Assembly: GCA_012744435.1 (NCBI GenBank) | Contig: JAAYCA010000051.1 | Coordinates: forward strand, 1-41,574 | Source: Bacteroidales bacterium | GTDB taxonomy: Bacteria; Bacteroidota; Bacteroidia; Bacteroidales; UBA932 | Direction: 5' to 3' | DNA: 41,574 nucleotides | Shown: in pieces, positions 15,273-23,606 of the stretch | Numbering within the stretch: the stretch's first letter is position 1 | How the letters are laid out: every line of letters begins with the position of its first letter | Program-made: the position numbers and the translations under genes | Notes under the pieces: generated by a model | Told to the model about the DNA's origin: nothing | Databases searched by the model: none | Seen by the model: the letters and a program-made list of their open reading frames with translations, nothing else

Positions 15273-18272
15273 ATGAAATTACGACTGATACCCTTTATTC
15301 TGCTCGGCCTGGCGGCTGTCTCGTGTGCCCCGAAGCAGAACCCCGATGATCCTTTCGCCGGGGCGAAATGGATCGGAACTTCGGAAAAAGTGCTCTATGC
15401 CGATTTCCTGCCGCAGTACATTATTTCGGCCGATATCACGCTCCCTGACGAAACATCAAGCGCATCCCTGCTGATGGGGGGTAACGATCCACGCCTGATG
15501 GATGCCGACCTGAACATTATGCGCGTAGCAAACGGCAAGGACGAGTCCTTCGTCCGCGTGGAGCTGGACCGAAAAGGGAAGTGCCTCAACGTGTACAGGA
15601 CAGGCTACACGAAAGAAGATGTGCCCGGAAAGGTGCTCCGGAGCCTGCCTGTTGCCGACAGCCTGCTGACGGACCTGCCGTCCAGGCTTACTGTCACCGT
15701 TACATACAGTGAACTCAGGATCCTGCTGGACGGCGCAAATATAGGACAGGTGAATGTCGGACCCCTGGGACATGGCGGAGACTATATCGCTTATCCCCAG
15801 TTGTCCGATATCGGGTGGCTGGTGGAAGCGGGCCGCACCGGCCGGGTGAGCGACATCGATGTTCAGGAGATCCGTAAGCCCAATGCGGTCCTGTACCATC
15901 ACGACGGTATGGCGGAGGCGGGAACGGACCAGCTGGTCCTGACCGATCCGTCCTTCGGCGCCATGCCGGTGCTGCGCAGTTCCTTCAAGGTGAAAGGAAA
16001 GGACATTGAATCGGCGACGCTTTCTGCCACGGCGCGGGGCATCTATGAAATCAACATCAACGACGCCCGGGTAGGGGAGGATTTCCTGACTCCCGGCCTT
16101 TCGCAGTACAATAAGCATCATTATTATCAGGTTTATGACGTGACGTCCCTGCTGAAGGACGGGAAAAACGGAATCATGGTCTCACTGGCCGAAGGATGGT
16201 GGTCCGGAGACATCACCTTCGGCGGTGGCAACCGCAACTATTTCGGCGACCAGCTGGCCTTTCTGGCTCGTCTGGACGTGCAGTTTGCGGACGGCTCCGC
16301 CCAAACGTTCGTCACGGATCCGTCCCGATGGGAAGTGACGGTGGACGGCCCGGTCGTGTACGCCAGCCTTTTTCAAGGTCAGGTGACCGACGCCCGCCGG
16401 AGCCTTGCCGATGCGGTTTGGCATCCCGCTGAGGAAATGGTGCTGGAAGGCCATGTCTCCGACGCAACATTCGGGCAGACGGCACCCCGTACGGACGAGT
16501 ACAGCGAGTGGCAGCTGGTCCGGCAGGCGGATCCTTCTCCGAGCGTATTCACCGTGTTGACGGCGCAGAGCATCAAGGAGATCCGACCGGGCGTGTTCGT
16601 ATATGACATGGGCCAGAATTTTGCCGGTATCCCGAGCGTTAGCCTGAAAGGTCTGCGGGAAGGCCAGCCGCTGCGTTTCCGTTATGCGGAGGTCCTGTAC
16701 CCGGACATGCCCGAATACGAGGGCGACGAGGGTATGCTGATGCTGGAGAATATCCGGGGCGCGATGGCCCAGGACATCTATATTGCCTCCGGTGCGGCGG
16801 AGGAGCTGTTCGAGCCGCATTTCACACAGCACGGCTATCGCTATCTGGAAATTACGGGCGTGGACAGCGCCCCGGCACCCGCTGACGTGAAAGGTCTTGT
16901 AATCAGTTCCGTACAGGATTTTTCAGCCCACTATGAGAGCAGCAATCCGCTGGTGAACCGCCTGTGGGAGAACATCCGGTGGTCCATGCTGGGCAATTTC
17001 ATCAGCATCCCTACAGACTGTCCCCAGCGCAATGAGCGTATGGGCTGGAGTGGTGACCTGAGTGTCTTCAGCCGCACGGTGACCTATCTCTCGGATGTAG
17101 ACGCTTTCCTTACGCGCCACACGCAGGCCATCCGGGATGTGCAGATGCCCGACGGCCGCATGCCGGATGTCGCTCCGCTGGGCGGCGCCTTCGGAGGCCT
17201 CCTGTGGGGCAGCGCCGGTATCACGGTGCCGTACGAGGCCTATCGCCAGTATGCCGACACCGCCATCCTGGAGCTGAACTATGATGCGATGCGGCACTAT
17301 ATGACCTTGATTGACGAGAAGTACATTGAGAAAGGCACCGGGCTGATGACGCAGGGAAACCGGGGCTTCGGCGGTCTGGGAGACTGGCTGGGCCCGCAGA
17401 ACGGACAACTGGACAATTCCGCCATCTGGGACGCCTATTACATTTTCGATCTGCAGATCATGGTAGAGGCCGCCCGGGTCCTGGGCCGCGGCGAGGACGA
17501 GGCGCTCTTTGCCCGGCGTCTCGCGGAACGCAAGACAGAGTACGTGGACCGCTACCTGGATAAGAAAACGGGGCGCTTCATCGCTTCCGAGTATGTCAGG
17601 GGCCGGGCGGGACAGGCGATCCACATCCAGAGCAGCTATGTGCTCCCGCTGGCCTTCGGGATCATCGAAGACGAGGCGCTTCGCAAAAAGGTGCTGAACA
17701 ATCTTGTGGACACGATCCGGAAGCCCGGACGCACGGACAACGGTATCGTTTGCCCGCCCAATTCGCTGATGACCGGCTTCATTACCACCGCCTGGATCAG
17801 CAAGGCGCTCAGCGATAACGGACGCAGCGACATGGCGTACAACTTGTTGCAGCAGACGTCCTATCCCAGCTGGCTCTATCCCGTCACCCAGGGTGCGACC
17901 ACCATCTGGGAGCGCCTGGATTCCTACACGAAGGAACGTGGATTTGGAGGCAATAATTCCATGAATTCTTTCAATCACTACTCATTCGGCGCTGTGGGAC
18001 AATGGCTTATGGCGTATTCACTGGGCATTGACAGGGACCCTTCGGCTCCGGGATTCAGGCATTTCGTGCTCCATCCGGAGGCGGATCCCACGGGAAAGAT
18101 GACCTGGGCGAGAGGCTGGTATGATACGCCGTACGGCCGGATTTCCAGTAGTTGGAAACGGATCGGCGGCAAGGTAGAGTACGAATTTACCATCCCGGAG
18201 GGCTGCTCTGCGACGCTCCGCATTCCCGGGGTCAGGGAGCAGGAACTATCCGCCGGTCATTACACATTCTAG
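15273..18272 (+). CDS. Lipoprotein alpha-L-rhamnosidase, GH78 family
   Basis: Second rhamnosidase, 999 residues from the ATG at 15273. That start gives a lipoprotein signal (MKLRLIPFILLGLAAVSC), so the enzyme is membrane-anchored and possibly surface-exposed. An N-terminal beta-sandwich region is followed by the GH78 carbohydrate-binding block (GIYEININDARVGEDFLTPG) and the catalytic (alpha/alpha)6 barrel with DCPQRNERMGWSGD; Glu588 is the expected general acid. The C-terminal beta domain ends HYTF. Its active-site type differs from the first GH78, suggesting different linkages or substrates. It follows the AraC gene by 42 bp. Confidence 0.92.
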   Translation: MKLRLIPFILLGLAAVSCAPKQNPDDPFAGAKWIGTSEKVLYADFLPQYIISADITLPDETSSASLLMGGNDPRLMDADLNIMRVANGKDESFVRVELDRKGKCLNVYRTGYTKEDVPGKVLRSLPVADSLLTDLPSRLTVTVTYSELRILLDGANIGQVNVGPLGHGGDYIAYPQLSDIGWLVEAGRTGRVSDIDVQEIRKPNAVLYHHDGMAEAGTDQLVLTDPSFGAMPVLRSSFKVKGKDIESATLSATARGIYEININDARVGEDFLTPGLSQYNKHHYYQVYDVTSLLKDGKNGIMVSLAEGWWSGDITFGGGNRNYFGDQLAFLARLDVQFADGSAQTFVTDPSRWEVTVDGPVVYASLFQGQVTDARRSLADAVWHPAEEMVLEGHVSDATFGQTAPRTDEYSEWQLVRQADPSPSVFTVLTAQSIKEIRPGVFVYDMGQNFAGIPSVSLKGLREGQPLRFRYAEVLYPDMPEYEGDEGMLMLENIRGAMAQDIYIASGAAEELFEPHFTQHGYRYLEITGVDSAPAPADVKGLVISSVQDFSAHYESSNPLVNRLWENIRWSMLGNFISIPTDCPQRNERMGWSGDLSVFSRTVTYLSDVDAFLTRHTQAIRDVQMPDGRMPDVAPLGGAFGGLLWGSAGITVPYEAYRQYADTAILELNYDAMRHYMTLIDEKYIEKGTGLMTQGNRGFGGLGDWLGPQNGQLDNSAIWDAYYIFDLQIMVEAARVLGRGEDEALFARRLAERKTEYVDRYLDKKTGRFIASEYVRGRAGQAIHIQSSYVLPLAFGIIEDEALRKKVLNNLVDTIRKPGRTDNGIVCPPNSLMTGFITTAWISKALSDNGRSDMAYNLLQQTSYPSWLYPVTQGATTIWERLDSYTKERGFGGNNSMNSFNHYSFGAVGQWLMAYSLGIDRDPSAPGFRHFVLHPEADPTGKMTWARGWYDTPYGRISSSWKRIGGKVEYEFTIPEGCSATLRIPGVREQELSAGHYTF

Positions 18273-18278
18273 ACGAAG

Positions 18279-18365
18279 ATGAACGACACCGTTGAGACGG
18301 CCAGCCGGCACACGACTAGAATCACACCGATGCAGTACCGGGCACTGACACAAGGAAAAAAGTAA
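18279..18365 (+). pseudogene. Deletion relic of a second araC-type gene
   Basis: A 28-codon frame behind the GH78 stop and in its reading frame. Its first part (NDTVETAS) matches residues 147-154 of the neighbouring AraC protein (NDAIQTAS) and its last part (TPMQYRALTQGKK, then stop) matches residues 282-294 (TPMQYRAFTQGKK). The DNA of both parts is similar too. Nearly all the DNA-binding domain is missing, so it looks like an internal-deletion remnant of a paralogous regulator. A functional peptide is unlikely. Confidence 0.75.
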
Positions 18366-18368
18366 GGG

Positions 18369-18393
18369 AATCCGGGTCTAGTTGACCCGGATT
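18369..18393. terminator. Terminator between GH78 and the LysM-M23 gene
   Basis: AATCCGGGTC-TAGTT-GACCCGGATT is a perfect 10-bp stem with a 5-base loop, followed by TTCTG. It lies between convergent genes and includes the last codons and stop of the LysM-M23 gene. The T-run is short. Confidence 0.6.
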
Positions 18394-19427
18394 TTCTGAC
18401 CGATCCTGATCTTGTCGGGGTTGAGTCCCGGGTTCAGGTTTTTGATCGCATTGATCGATTTTCCTTCGCGTTTGGCGATGGCGCTCAGCGTGTCTCCGGA
18501 CTTGACCGTGTGGTAGCGGATTGCAGCCTGTTCCGCGGCGATGCGTTTTTCCTCTTCGATGATCTGCTCGTCTGTGGCGTAGATTTCCTCCTCCTCATCA
18601 ATGGATTCGGGAACGTATCGGGAATTGGCGTTCAGGTAGCTGCGCCGCAGCACGAACACATTGGCCCGAAGCTGCCCCGTCTCATAGTCCGCGATCCATT
18701 CCGGGTCGAAAGCGAAGCCCTGGTATCGCGTCTCGAAATGCAGGTGTGGTCCGGTGGAGCGGCCGGTAGAGCCGCCCAGTCCGATTTCGTCACCCGCATG
18801 CACCCAGTCGCCCACTTCCACTTCCCGCTTGGAGAGATGGCCATAGTAGGTCTCCAGGCCGTTCTCGTGACGGATGATGACCAGGTTGCCATAGCCGGAA
18901 CTATACATGGAGGCGCGTACGCGCCCGTCGAAGGCTGCGTAGACCGGGGTGCCGGTACGCAAGGGAAGGTCCACTCCCTGATGGCGCCGGCCGCGGCGTA
19001 TGCCGAAGCGTGAGAAAACCTTGGTCTGGTTGGGACAGACAAAACTGCTCGTCGAGTCCACCAGGCAGATGGAATTGCGGAGCGGCAGGCTGTCCAGCGG
19101 GGTTTTGTAGGGGTTGGTGGAGTTCGGGATCCAGTCCTGGGTGAAGGTGCTGTCCTGGGCGATTTTCTCGAAATTCTTGATGTAGGACCAGGTATGGTCG
19201 TCGCGCAGCACGAGCAGCAGACGGCCGTCCTGGATGTCGAGCGTGTCCACGCCCACACCCTGGCCCTGCCGGAACTCCCCGGGCTCCGCGCGGAAGTCCG
19301 GCGGCGTGTCCAGCGTGTCCAGGATGGCGACCATCTGTTGGATCGCCAGGGAATCAGGGATCTGGGCGCGGACCGCGAACGGAATCGTCAACAGGCTTAG
19401 TAACAGTACAATACGTCTTTTTCTCAT
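18378..19427 (-). CDS. Secreted M23 endopeptidase with C-terminal LysM
   Basis: Peptidoglycan DD-endopeptidase candidate of 349 residues. A Sec signal (about 1-22) is followed by a spacer, the LytM domain with an intact zinc and catalytic set (His149-x-x-x-Asp153, YYGH197, His228-x-His230), a charged Glu-rich linker around 280-300, and one LysM wall-binding domain (YHTVKSGDTLSAIAKREGKS) at about 305-349. Unlike the M23 protein at 5075-5926, the active site is complete. It is the last gene of an operon with the M48 protease and the phosphohexomutase, 3 bp behind the latter. Confidence 0.93.
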   Translation of the reverse strand: MRKRRIVLLLSLLTIPFAVRAQIPDSLAIQQMVAILDTLDTPPDFRAEPGEFRQGQGVGVDTLDIQDGRLLLVLRDDHTWSYIKNFEKIAQDSTFTQDWIPNSTNPYKTPLDSLPLRNSICLVDSTSSFVCPNQTKVFSRFGIRRGRRHQGVDLPLRTGTPVYAAFDGRVRASMYSSGYGNLVIIRHENGLETYYGHLSKREVEVGDWVHAGDEIGLGGSTGRSTGPHLHFETRYQGFAFDPEWIADYETGQLRANVFVLRRSYLNANSRYVPESIDEEEEIYATDEQIIEEEKRIAAEQAAIRYHTVKSGDTLSAIAKREGKSINAIKNLNPGLNPDKIRIGQKIRVN

Positions 19428-19430
19428 GCG

Positions 19431-20795
19431 TTAGGATTGGGTAGCTGCGAATTTCTCCTCCAGCAGTCGGCAGGCCTGTGCGACCTTGTCCTGCAACAGC
19501 GCCTCCGTTCGCGCCTCGCAGATGAAGCGCAGGTAGGGTTCCGTGTTGGAAGGGCGGATGTTGAACCACCAGTCGGCGAACTCCAGCCGGTAGCCGTCGA
19601 AGTCCATCGTCTTGAGCGGGGTCTCCTGCGCGGAGAAATACGCGCAGATCTCTTTCATGGCCCCGGGTTTGTCCTCGAGGCGGAAATTGATCTCGCCGGA
19701 GTTGCAGTAGCCGGCAATCTCGGCGATCTGGCCGCTGAACGTCTTGCCCTGCTTCTTGAGGGCGGCCACGATGCGCAGCACGATCAGCGAGGAGAGCAGA
19801 CCGCTGTCGGAATAGAAGAAATCCTTGAAATAATAGTGTCCCGCAAGCTCGCCGCCCCACAGGCCGTCGATCTCGCGGAGTTTGGGCGCGGCGAAGGCGC
19901 GGCCCACGCGCCAGGTATGCAGTTCGGCGCCGTAGCGGGCGAGAAATTCGCCCACGGCCTTGGAACTGCGGATCTCCTGCAGCACGCGCGGCGCCTTTGC
20001 GCCCCGTTCGTCGCAGAAATACAGTGCCATCATCGCTATCACGAGGTCCGGAGCCACGAACTGGCCTTTTTCGTCCACGAACATCACCCGGTCGGCATCG
20101 CCGTCGTAGATCACGCCCACGTCGGCTCCGCTCCGGCGGACCCGCTCCATGAGCGGCTCCACGTTCTTTGTCACCAGCGGATTGGGCTCGTGGTTGGGGA
20201 AGCGCCCGTCGAGCGTGTCGAAGAGATACTCCGGCTCTTCGCCGAAGACCTCGTGGGCGAAAAGGCAGGACATGCCGTTGGACAGGTCGAAGGCGATCTT
20301 GAGTCCGCTGTAGTCCCCCTTGAACTTCATCATGAAATCGATGTAGTCTTTGTGGATGTCTTTTTCCCGGACGGTGCCGCGCCTGCCGGCGACAGGGGTG
20401 GGGCGTCCCTCCTCGATCCAGGCCTTGATCTGGCCCAGGCCCGTGTCCAGGGCCACCGGCAGGGCGTTTTCCCGGCTCACCTTCATGCCGTTGTATTCTG
20501 CCGGATTGTGGCTGGCCGTGATCTGCACGGAAGCCTTGAAGCCGTAGTTGGCCGTACCGAAATACACCATCGGCGTGCTGCTGAGGCCGATGTCGGCGAC
20601 GTCGGCGCCCGCATCGCAGATACCCTCCACGAGGGCGTCATGGATCTCTTGCGAGGACACGCGACAGTCGCGTCCCACCAGCACCTCGGAGGCGCCGAGC
20701 AGTCCGGGAAGGAAATAACCGACCTTGTAGGCCGTCGTCCGGTCGAAATCCACTCCATAGATTCCCCGGATATCGTAAGCGTGAAATGCTCCCAT
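19431..20795 (-). CDS. Phosphomannomutase/phosphoglucomutase
   Basis: Alpha-D-phosphohexomutase that interconverts hexose 1- and 6-phosphates (mannose and/or glucose), feeding nucleotide-sugar synthesis for envelope glycans. The 454 residues have the phosphoserine loop TASHNP (Ser95), the metal loop DGDADR (231-236), the sugar-binding GGELAGH near 316 (usual form GGExSGH) and the phosphate loop RPSNTEP near the C terminus. Sequence alone does not separate mannose from glucose preference. It lies 19 bp behind the M48 gene and 3 bp before the LysM-M23 gene. Confidence 0.93.
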   Translation of the reverse strand: MGAFHAYDIRGIYGVDFDRTTAYKVGYFLPGLLGASEVLVGRDCRVSSQEIHDALVEGICDAGADVADIGLSSTPMVYFGTANYGFKASVQITASHNPAEYNGMKVSRENALPVALDTGLGQIKAWIEEGRPTPVAGRRGTVREKDIHKDYIDFMMKFKGDYSGLKIAFDLSNGMSCLFAHEVFGEEPEYLFDTLDGRFPNHEPNPLVTKNVEPLMERVRRSGADVGVIYDGDADRVMFVDEKGQFVAPDLVIAMMALYFCDERGAKAPRVLQEIRSSKAVGEFLARYGAELHTWRVGRAFAAPKLREIDGLWGGELAGHYYFKDFFYSDSGLLSSLIVLRIVAALKKQGKTFSGQIAEIAGYCNSGEINFRLEDKPGAMKEICAYFSAQETPLKTMDFDGYRLEFADWWFNIRPSNTEPYLRFICEARTEALLQDKVAQACRLLEEKFAATQS

Positions 20796-20814
20796 GAATG
20801 TGTAAGTACTTGTG

Positions 20815-21588
20815 TTATTGTTTATGGGTGTAGGCGTCCGCTTGCTTTCGCATCCTTTCGGCGCGCAGGGCGCTGTCCGGGTGGGAGGAAAAGCGTTTGC
20901 TCAGGCCCGAAGCCGACTGGCCGCCGGAGAGTTCGGTGAGTTTCTCCAGCGAGCGGCACATGCCGTAGGGGTCGCGACCGTTGGCCACGGTGAAGTTGAA
21001 TCCGTAATCATCGGCCCTGAGCTCCTGTTTCTGGGAGAACTGGGCGTTGATGTAGGCGTCGGAGACGTTGCCGAGCAGCAGCACGGCCATCTGCCCCACG
21101 CCGCCGGCGGCATAGACCGCTTCCTGGGCGGCGGCGCTCAGGTAGGCCCGCTGCATGGCCTTCTTGGAATCCTTGTTGGCCACGTGGCCGAGCTCGTGGC
21201 CGATCACGGCGAAGAGCTCGTCGTCGTCCATCAGGTCCATCAGGGCGGAATTGATGCGCACGGAACCGTCGCCATAGGCGCAGGCGTTGACTTCGTCGGA
21301 TTGGTATACCTTGAAATTGAGGGGCTTGCCATCCACGGCATTCACTCCGCCCATGAGCTTCTGCAGGCGCTGCTGGTAGGCTGCGCCCGCCGTCGGCGTC
21401 TTGGAGTCGGTGTAAGCGACGCTCTGGCGGCAGAGTTCATCGATCTGTGCGTCGGACATGGTTGCGGCCGTGAGGGCCGTGCCGGCGGCGTTGCCCAGGT
21501 GGTTATAGTCCCAGTCCAATCCGGCGAGCAGGGCGCAACTGCTGGACAGGACGGCGGTAAGCAGCAGGGGAAGAAGACGCTTAATCAT
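20815..21588 (-). CDS. M48-family metalloprotease lipoprotein
   Basis: Periplasmic zinc protease related to LoiP/BepA, which act in outer-membrane quality control. The ATG at 21588 gives 257 residues with a lipoprotein signal; the lipobox Cys18 is in LSSSC. The zinc motif is HELGH (131-135), and the downstream Glu ligand is probably in QELRADDYG near residue 188. The C-terminal FSSHPDSALRAERM segment is typical of the family. It heads the operon with phosphohexomutase and LysM-M23. Confidence 0.93.
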   Translation of the reverse strand: MIKRLLPLLLTAVLSSSCALLAGLDWDYNHLGNAAGTALTAATMSDAQIDELCRQSVAYTDSKTPTAGAAYQQRLQKLMGGVNAVDGKPLNFKVYQSDEVNACAYGDGSVRINSALMDLMDDDELFAVIGHELGHVANKDSKKAMQRAYLSAAAQEAVYAAGGVGQMAVLLLGNVSDAYINAQFSQKQELRADDYGFNFTVANGRDPYGMCRSLEKLTELSGGQSASGLSKRFSSHPDSALRAERMRKQADAYTHKQ

Positions 21589-21604
21589 GGCATTAATTAT
21601 TGCA

Positions 21605-21612
21605 CAAAGATA
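21605..21612 (-). promoter_or_regulatory. -7 box of the M48 operon
   Basis: TATCTTTG on the minus strand, 16 bp before the M48 start codon. No TTTG at the expected -33 position, so only half of the promoter consensus is present. Confidence 0.5.
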
Positions 21613-21689
21613 GGCAATTCGCCGGAAATACCGTATATTCGCGTGGAAATCTCTTCCCGCATGAAGTCCCTCCCGCAGGCGTATTGGTA

Positions 21690-21724
21690 AAATAAAACCG
21701 CCCCGATCATCACGACCGGGACGG
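21690..21724 (-). terminator. Terminator of the predicted small RNA
   Basis: On the minus strand CCGTCCCG (21724-21717), an 11-nt loop, CGGGGCGG (21705-21698), 8 bp with one G-U pair, followed by TTTTATTTT. It is a classic intrinsic terminator pointing left, with no protein gene upstream of it on that strand. Confidence 0.75.
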
Positions 21725-21777
21725 AGTCCTTTCATAGCGCCTTCTTTAATAACACACGATTGAACTTGCGCTAAACG
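21690..21777 (-). ncRNA. Predicted small RNA of about 88 nt with own promoter and terminator
   Basis: No protein gene is visible here, yet the minus strand has a full promoter (21781-21811) followed about 55 nt after the predicted start by an intrinsic terminator. The predicted RNA folds simply. The 6-bp helix TAGCGC (21773-21768) / GCGCTA (21740-21735) closes a 27-nt loop. A 10-nt single-stranded linker TGAAAGGACT follows, then the terminator stem. A reading frame starting at the ATG at 21736 runs through the terminator and is not convincing. I do not recognise the RNA; it could be a known Bacteroidales RNA family. Confidence 0.65.
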
Positions 21778-21796
21778 TGACAAATATATAACTTTC
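21765..21796 (+). promoter_or_regulatory. Possible promoter of the esterase-M28 unit
   Basis: CTTG (21765-21768), 20 bases, TAACTTTC (21789-21796) on the plus strand, one mismatch in each box. It would give a leader of about 38 nt and overlaps the small-RNA promoter, so the two could compete. A second weak candidate, AATTTTTG, ends 6 bp before the ATG at 21838. Confidence 0.35.
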
Positions 21797-21811
21797 ATTT
21801 CAGGAATCAAA
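21781..21811 (-). promoter_or_regulatory. Promoter of the predicted small RNA
   Basis: TTTG (21811-21808), 19 bases, TATATTTG (21788-21781) on the minus strand: a perfect match to the Bacteroidota consensus, pointing away from the sialate esterase gene. Predicted start near 21777. Confidence 0.7.
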
Positions 21812-21837
21812 ATATCAAAAGATAAATTTTTGTGAAA

Positions 21838-23589
21838 ATGAAACGCTTTTTTCTGGCCATTGTCCTGTTCGGTGTCAGCCTGATGGCATTCGCCAAAATC
21901 GAACTTCCTTCCCAGGTGGGGGACTACATGGTTCTTCAACAGCGATCCGGCGCCCGGCTGTGGGGCTGGACGGATCCGGGGGCGCAGGTGACCGCCACGG
22001 TGTCCTGGAGCAGGCAGAAGTACACCGCCCGAGCCAATGACGAGGGTCTTTTCGAAATCGTCGTGAATACGCCGGAAGGGAGCTACACGGAACGGACGGT
22101 GACCTTCAAGAGCGGCAGGGAGACAGTTACCCTGCAGCATGTCCTGATCGGTGAAGTGTGGCTGGGCAGCGGCCAAAGCAACATGGAGATGTCCATGAAG
22201 GGTTATGACAACTGCCCGGTGGACGGCAATATGCAGGAGGTTATGGAAGCCGGCCGTTTCACGGGCCGCATCCGCTTCTCGATGATTCCCCGGACGGAGG
22301 CCTATTCGCCCCGTCGCGATTCCGGCGGTCCCTGGAAGGAGTGTACGCCGGAGAATGTCCTTGGCTTCAGCGCGACGGGCTGGTTCTTTGCCAAGGCCCT
22401 CAATGAAGTGCTCGATGTCCCCGTGGGCGTTATCTGCAATGCCTGGGGCGGCAGCTGCGTCGAGGGCTGGCTGCCCAGGGAAGTGTGTGCGGGCTTTCCG
22501 GGTTGCCCGGCCGATTCCGTGTCGGTGCGGGGCGTGATGAACTCCATGCACCGCCCGACCATCATGTATTATGGTCAGTGGACGCCGGTGAGGCGCTACA
22601 CGTACCGCGGGGTGATCTGGTATCAGGGCGAGACCAATGTCAACGTCCGTCCGGACACGTACGCGGATCATCTGGAAACCTTGATCGACCTGCTGCGTGC
22701 AGAGACGGGGCAGGCCGACCTGCCGTTCTACCAGGTGGAGATCGCCCCCTATGCAGAAAACAACAACCCCGACGGGCTCGAGTGCGCCAGGCTGCGCGAA
22801 CTGCAGCACAAGGCCGCCCGCGAGACCGAGAACTGCTGGATAGTCTCTACGGCCGACCTCGTGCATCCGTATGAGATGTGGCAGATCCACCCGGGCAACA
22901 AGAAGGCGGTCGGCGACCGGCTCGCCTGGATGGCGCTGAACCACACCTATGGGATGGCGTTCTTTCCCGGCGTCGCGCCGAGCTATGCCTCGATGGATGT
23001 TGATGACGCGACGGTGACGCTGCGTTTCGACAACGTCCGGCAGGCCGGCGGCTTCAACCGTTTCGACAGCATCGACGGGCTTGAGATCTGCGGGGCGGAC
23101 CAGGTGTGGTATCCGGCCGAGGGCCGGGTGCAGAACATGGCCGGCACCGTCACGGTAACCAGCCCGGATGTGCCGCATCCCGTGGCGGTCCGCTATGCTT
23201 TCCGAAACTGGAGGCCCGGGAACCTTGCAGGAGCCAACGGCCAGGGCGTGGCGCCCTTCCGTACGGACCGCATCCTTGAGGGCGAAACGCCTTATGATCC
23301 TTCCACGGCCCCGGACGCCGACTTTTCCGGCCACTGGACCGGTACGTCACGCATGATGGGGCGCGAGACCAGCTACGACTTCACGCTGAAGAAACTGGAC
23401 GACGGTAGCTGGTGCTGCGAGATTCCCGGTCAAGAGCCGCGTGAGGCCCGCATCAGGGGCACCAAAGCCACGTTCAATTACCCGGTCATGCCCGGGATGG
23501 AACTCCCGATGACCATCCGTATGCAGCAGGACGGCACGGTCATGTTGGAGATGATGATGGGAGGCGCCGTCACCCTGACCCGGAAATAG
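21838..23589 (+). CDS. Sialate O-acetylesterase-like SGNH hydrolase with extra C-terminal domain
   Basis: Secreted carbohydrate esterase, likely removing O-acetyl groups from sialic acid or another glycan. The ATG at 21838 gives 583 residues with a signal peptide (MKRFFLAIVLFGVSLMAFA). An N-terminal beta domain leads to the nucleophile block GSGQSNMEM (Ser114), the YQGETNV block near residue 263 and the C-terminal IHPGNK block that supplies the catalytic His. The SASA part appears to end near residue 485. The last 90 or so residues (SGHWTGTSRMMGRETSYDF onward) form a separate beta-rich domain rich in Met, not usual for the family. The M28 gene follows after 17 bp. Confidence 0.88.
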   Translation: MKRFFLAIVLFGVSLMAFAKIELPSQVGDYMVLQQRSGARLWGWTDPGAQVTATVSWSRQKYTARANDEGLFEIVVNTPEGSYTERTVTFKSGRETVTLQHVLIGEVWLGSGQSNMEMSMKGYDNCPVDGNMQEVMEAGRFTGRIRFSMIPRTEAYSPRRDSGGPWKECTPENVLGFSATGWFFAKALNEVLDVPVGVICNAWGGSCVEGWLPREVCAGFPGCPADSVSVRGVMNSMHRPTIMYYGQWTPVRRYTYRGVIWYQGETNVNVRPDTYADHLETLIDLLRAETGQADLPFYQVEIAPYAENNNPDGLECARLRELQHKAARETENCWIVSTADLVHPYEMWQIHPGNKKAVGDRLAWMALNHTYGMAFFPGVAPSYASMDVDDATVTLRFDNVRQAGGFNRFDSIDGLEICGADQVWYPAEGRVQNMAGTVTVTSPDVPHPVAVRYAFRNWRPGNLAGANGQGVAPFRTDRILEGETPYDPSTAPDADFSGHWTGTSRMMGRETSYDFTLKKLDDGSWCCEIPGQEPREARIRGTKATFNYPVMPGMELPMTIRMQQDGTVMLEMMMGGAVTLTRK

Positions 23590-23606
23590 TATTCTATTAT
23601 AATAAT

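Noticed and set aside
13829..18377. Complete polysaccharide utilisation locus with SusC/SusD pair
   Set aside because: No SusC/SusD, sulfatase or hybrid two-component gene is present; only two GH78 genes, a regulator and rhamnose catabolism are visible.
21690..21738. Small protein starting at the ATG at 21736-21738 on the minus strand
   Set aside because: The frame runs straight through a strong terminator and T-run. The promoter-terminator arrangement is better explained by a non-coding RNA.
20815..23334. M48 protease as a fusion with a very long N-terminal extension
   Set aside because: The extension is antisense to the esterase gene and spans the small-RNA terminator. The lipoprotein signal at the ATG at 21588 marks the true start.
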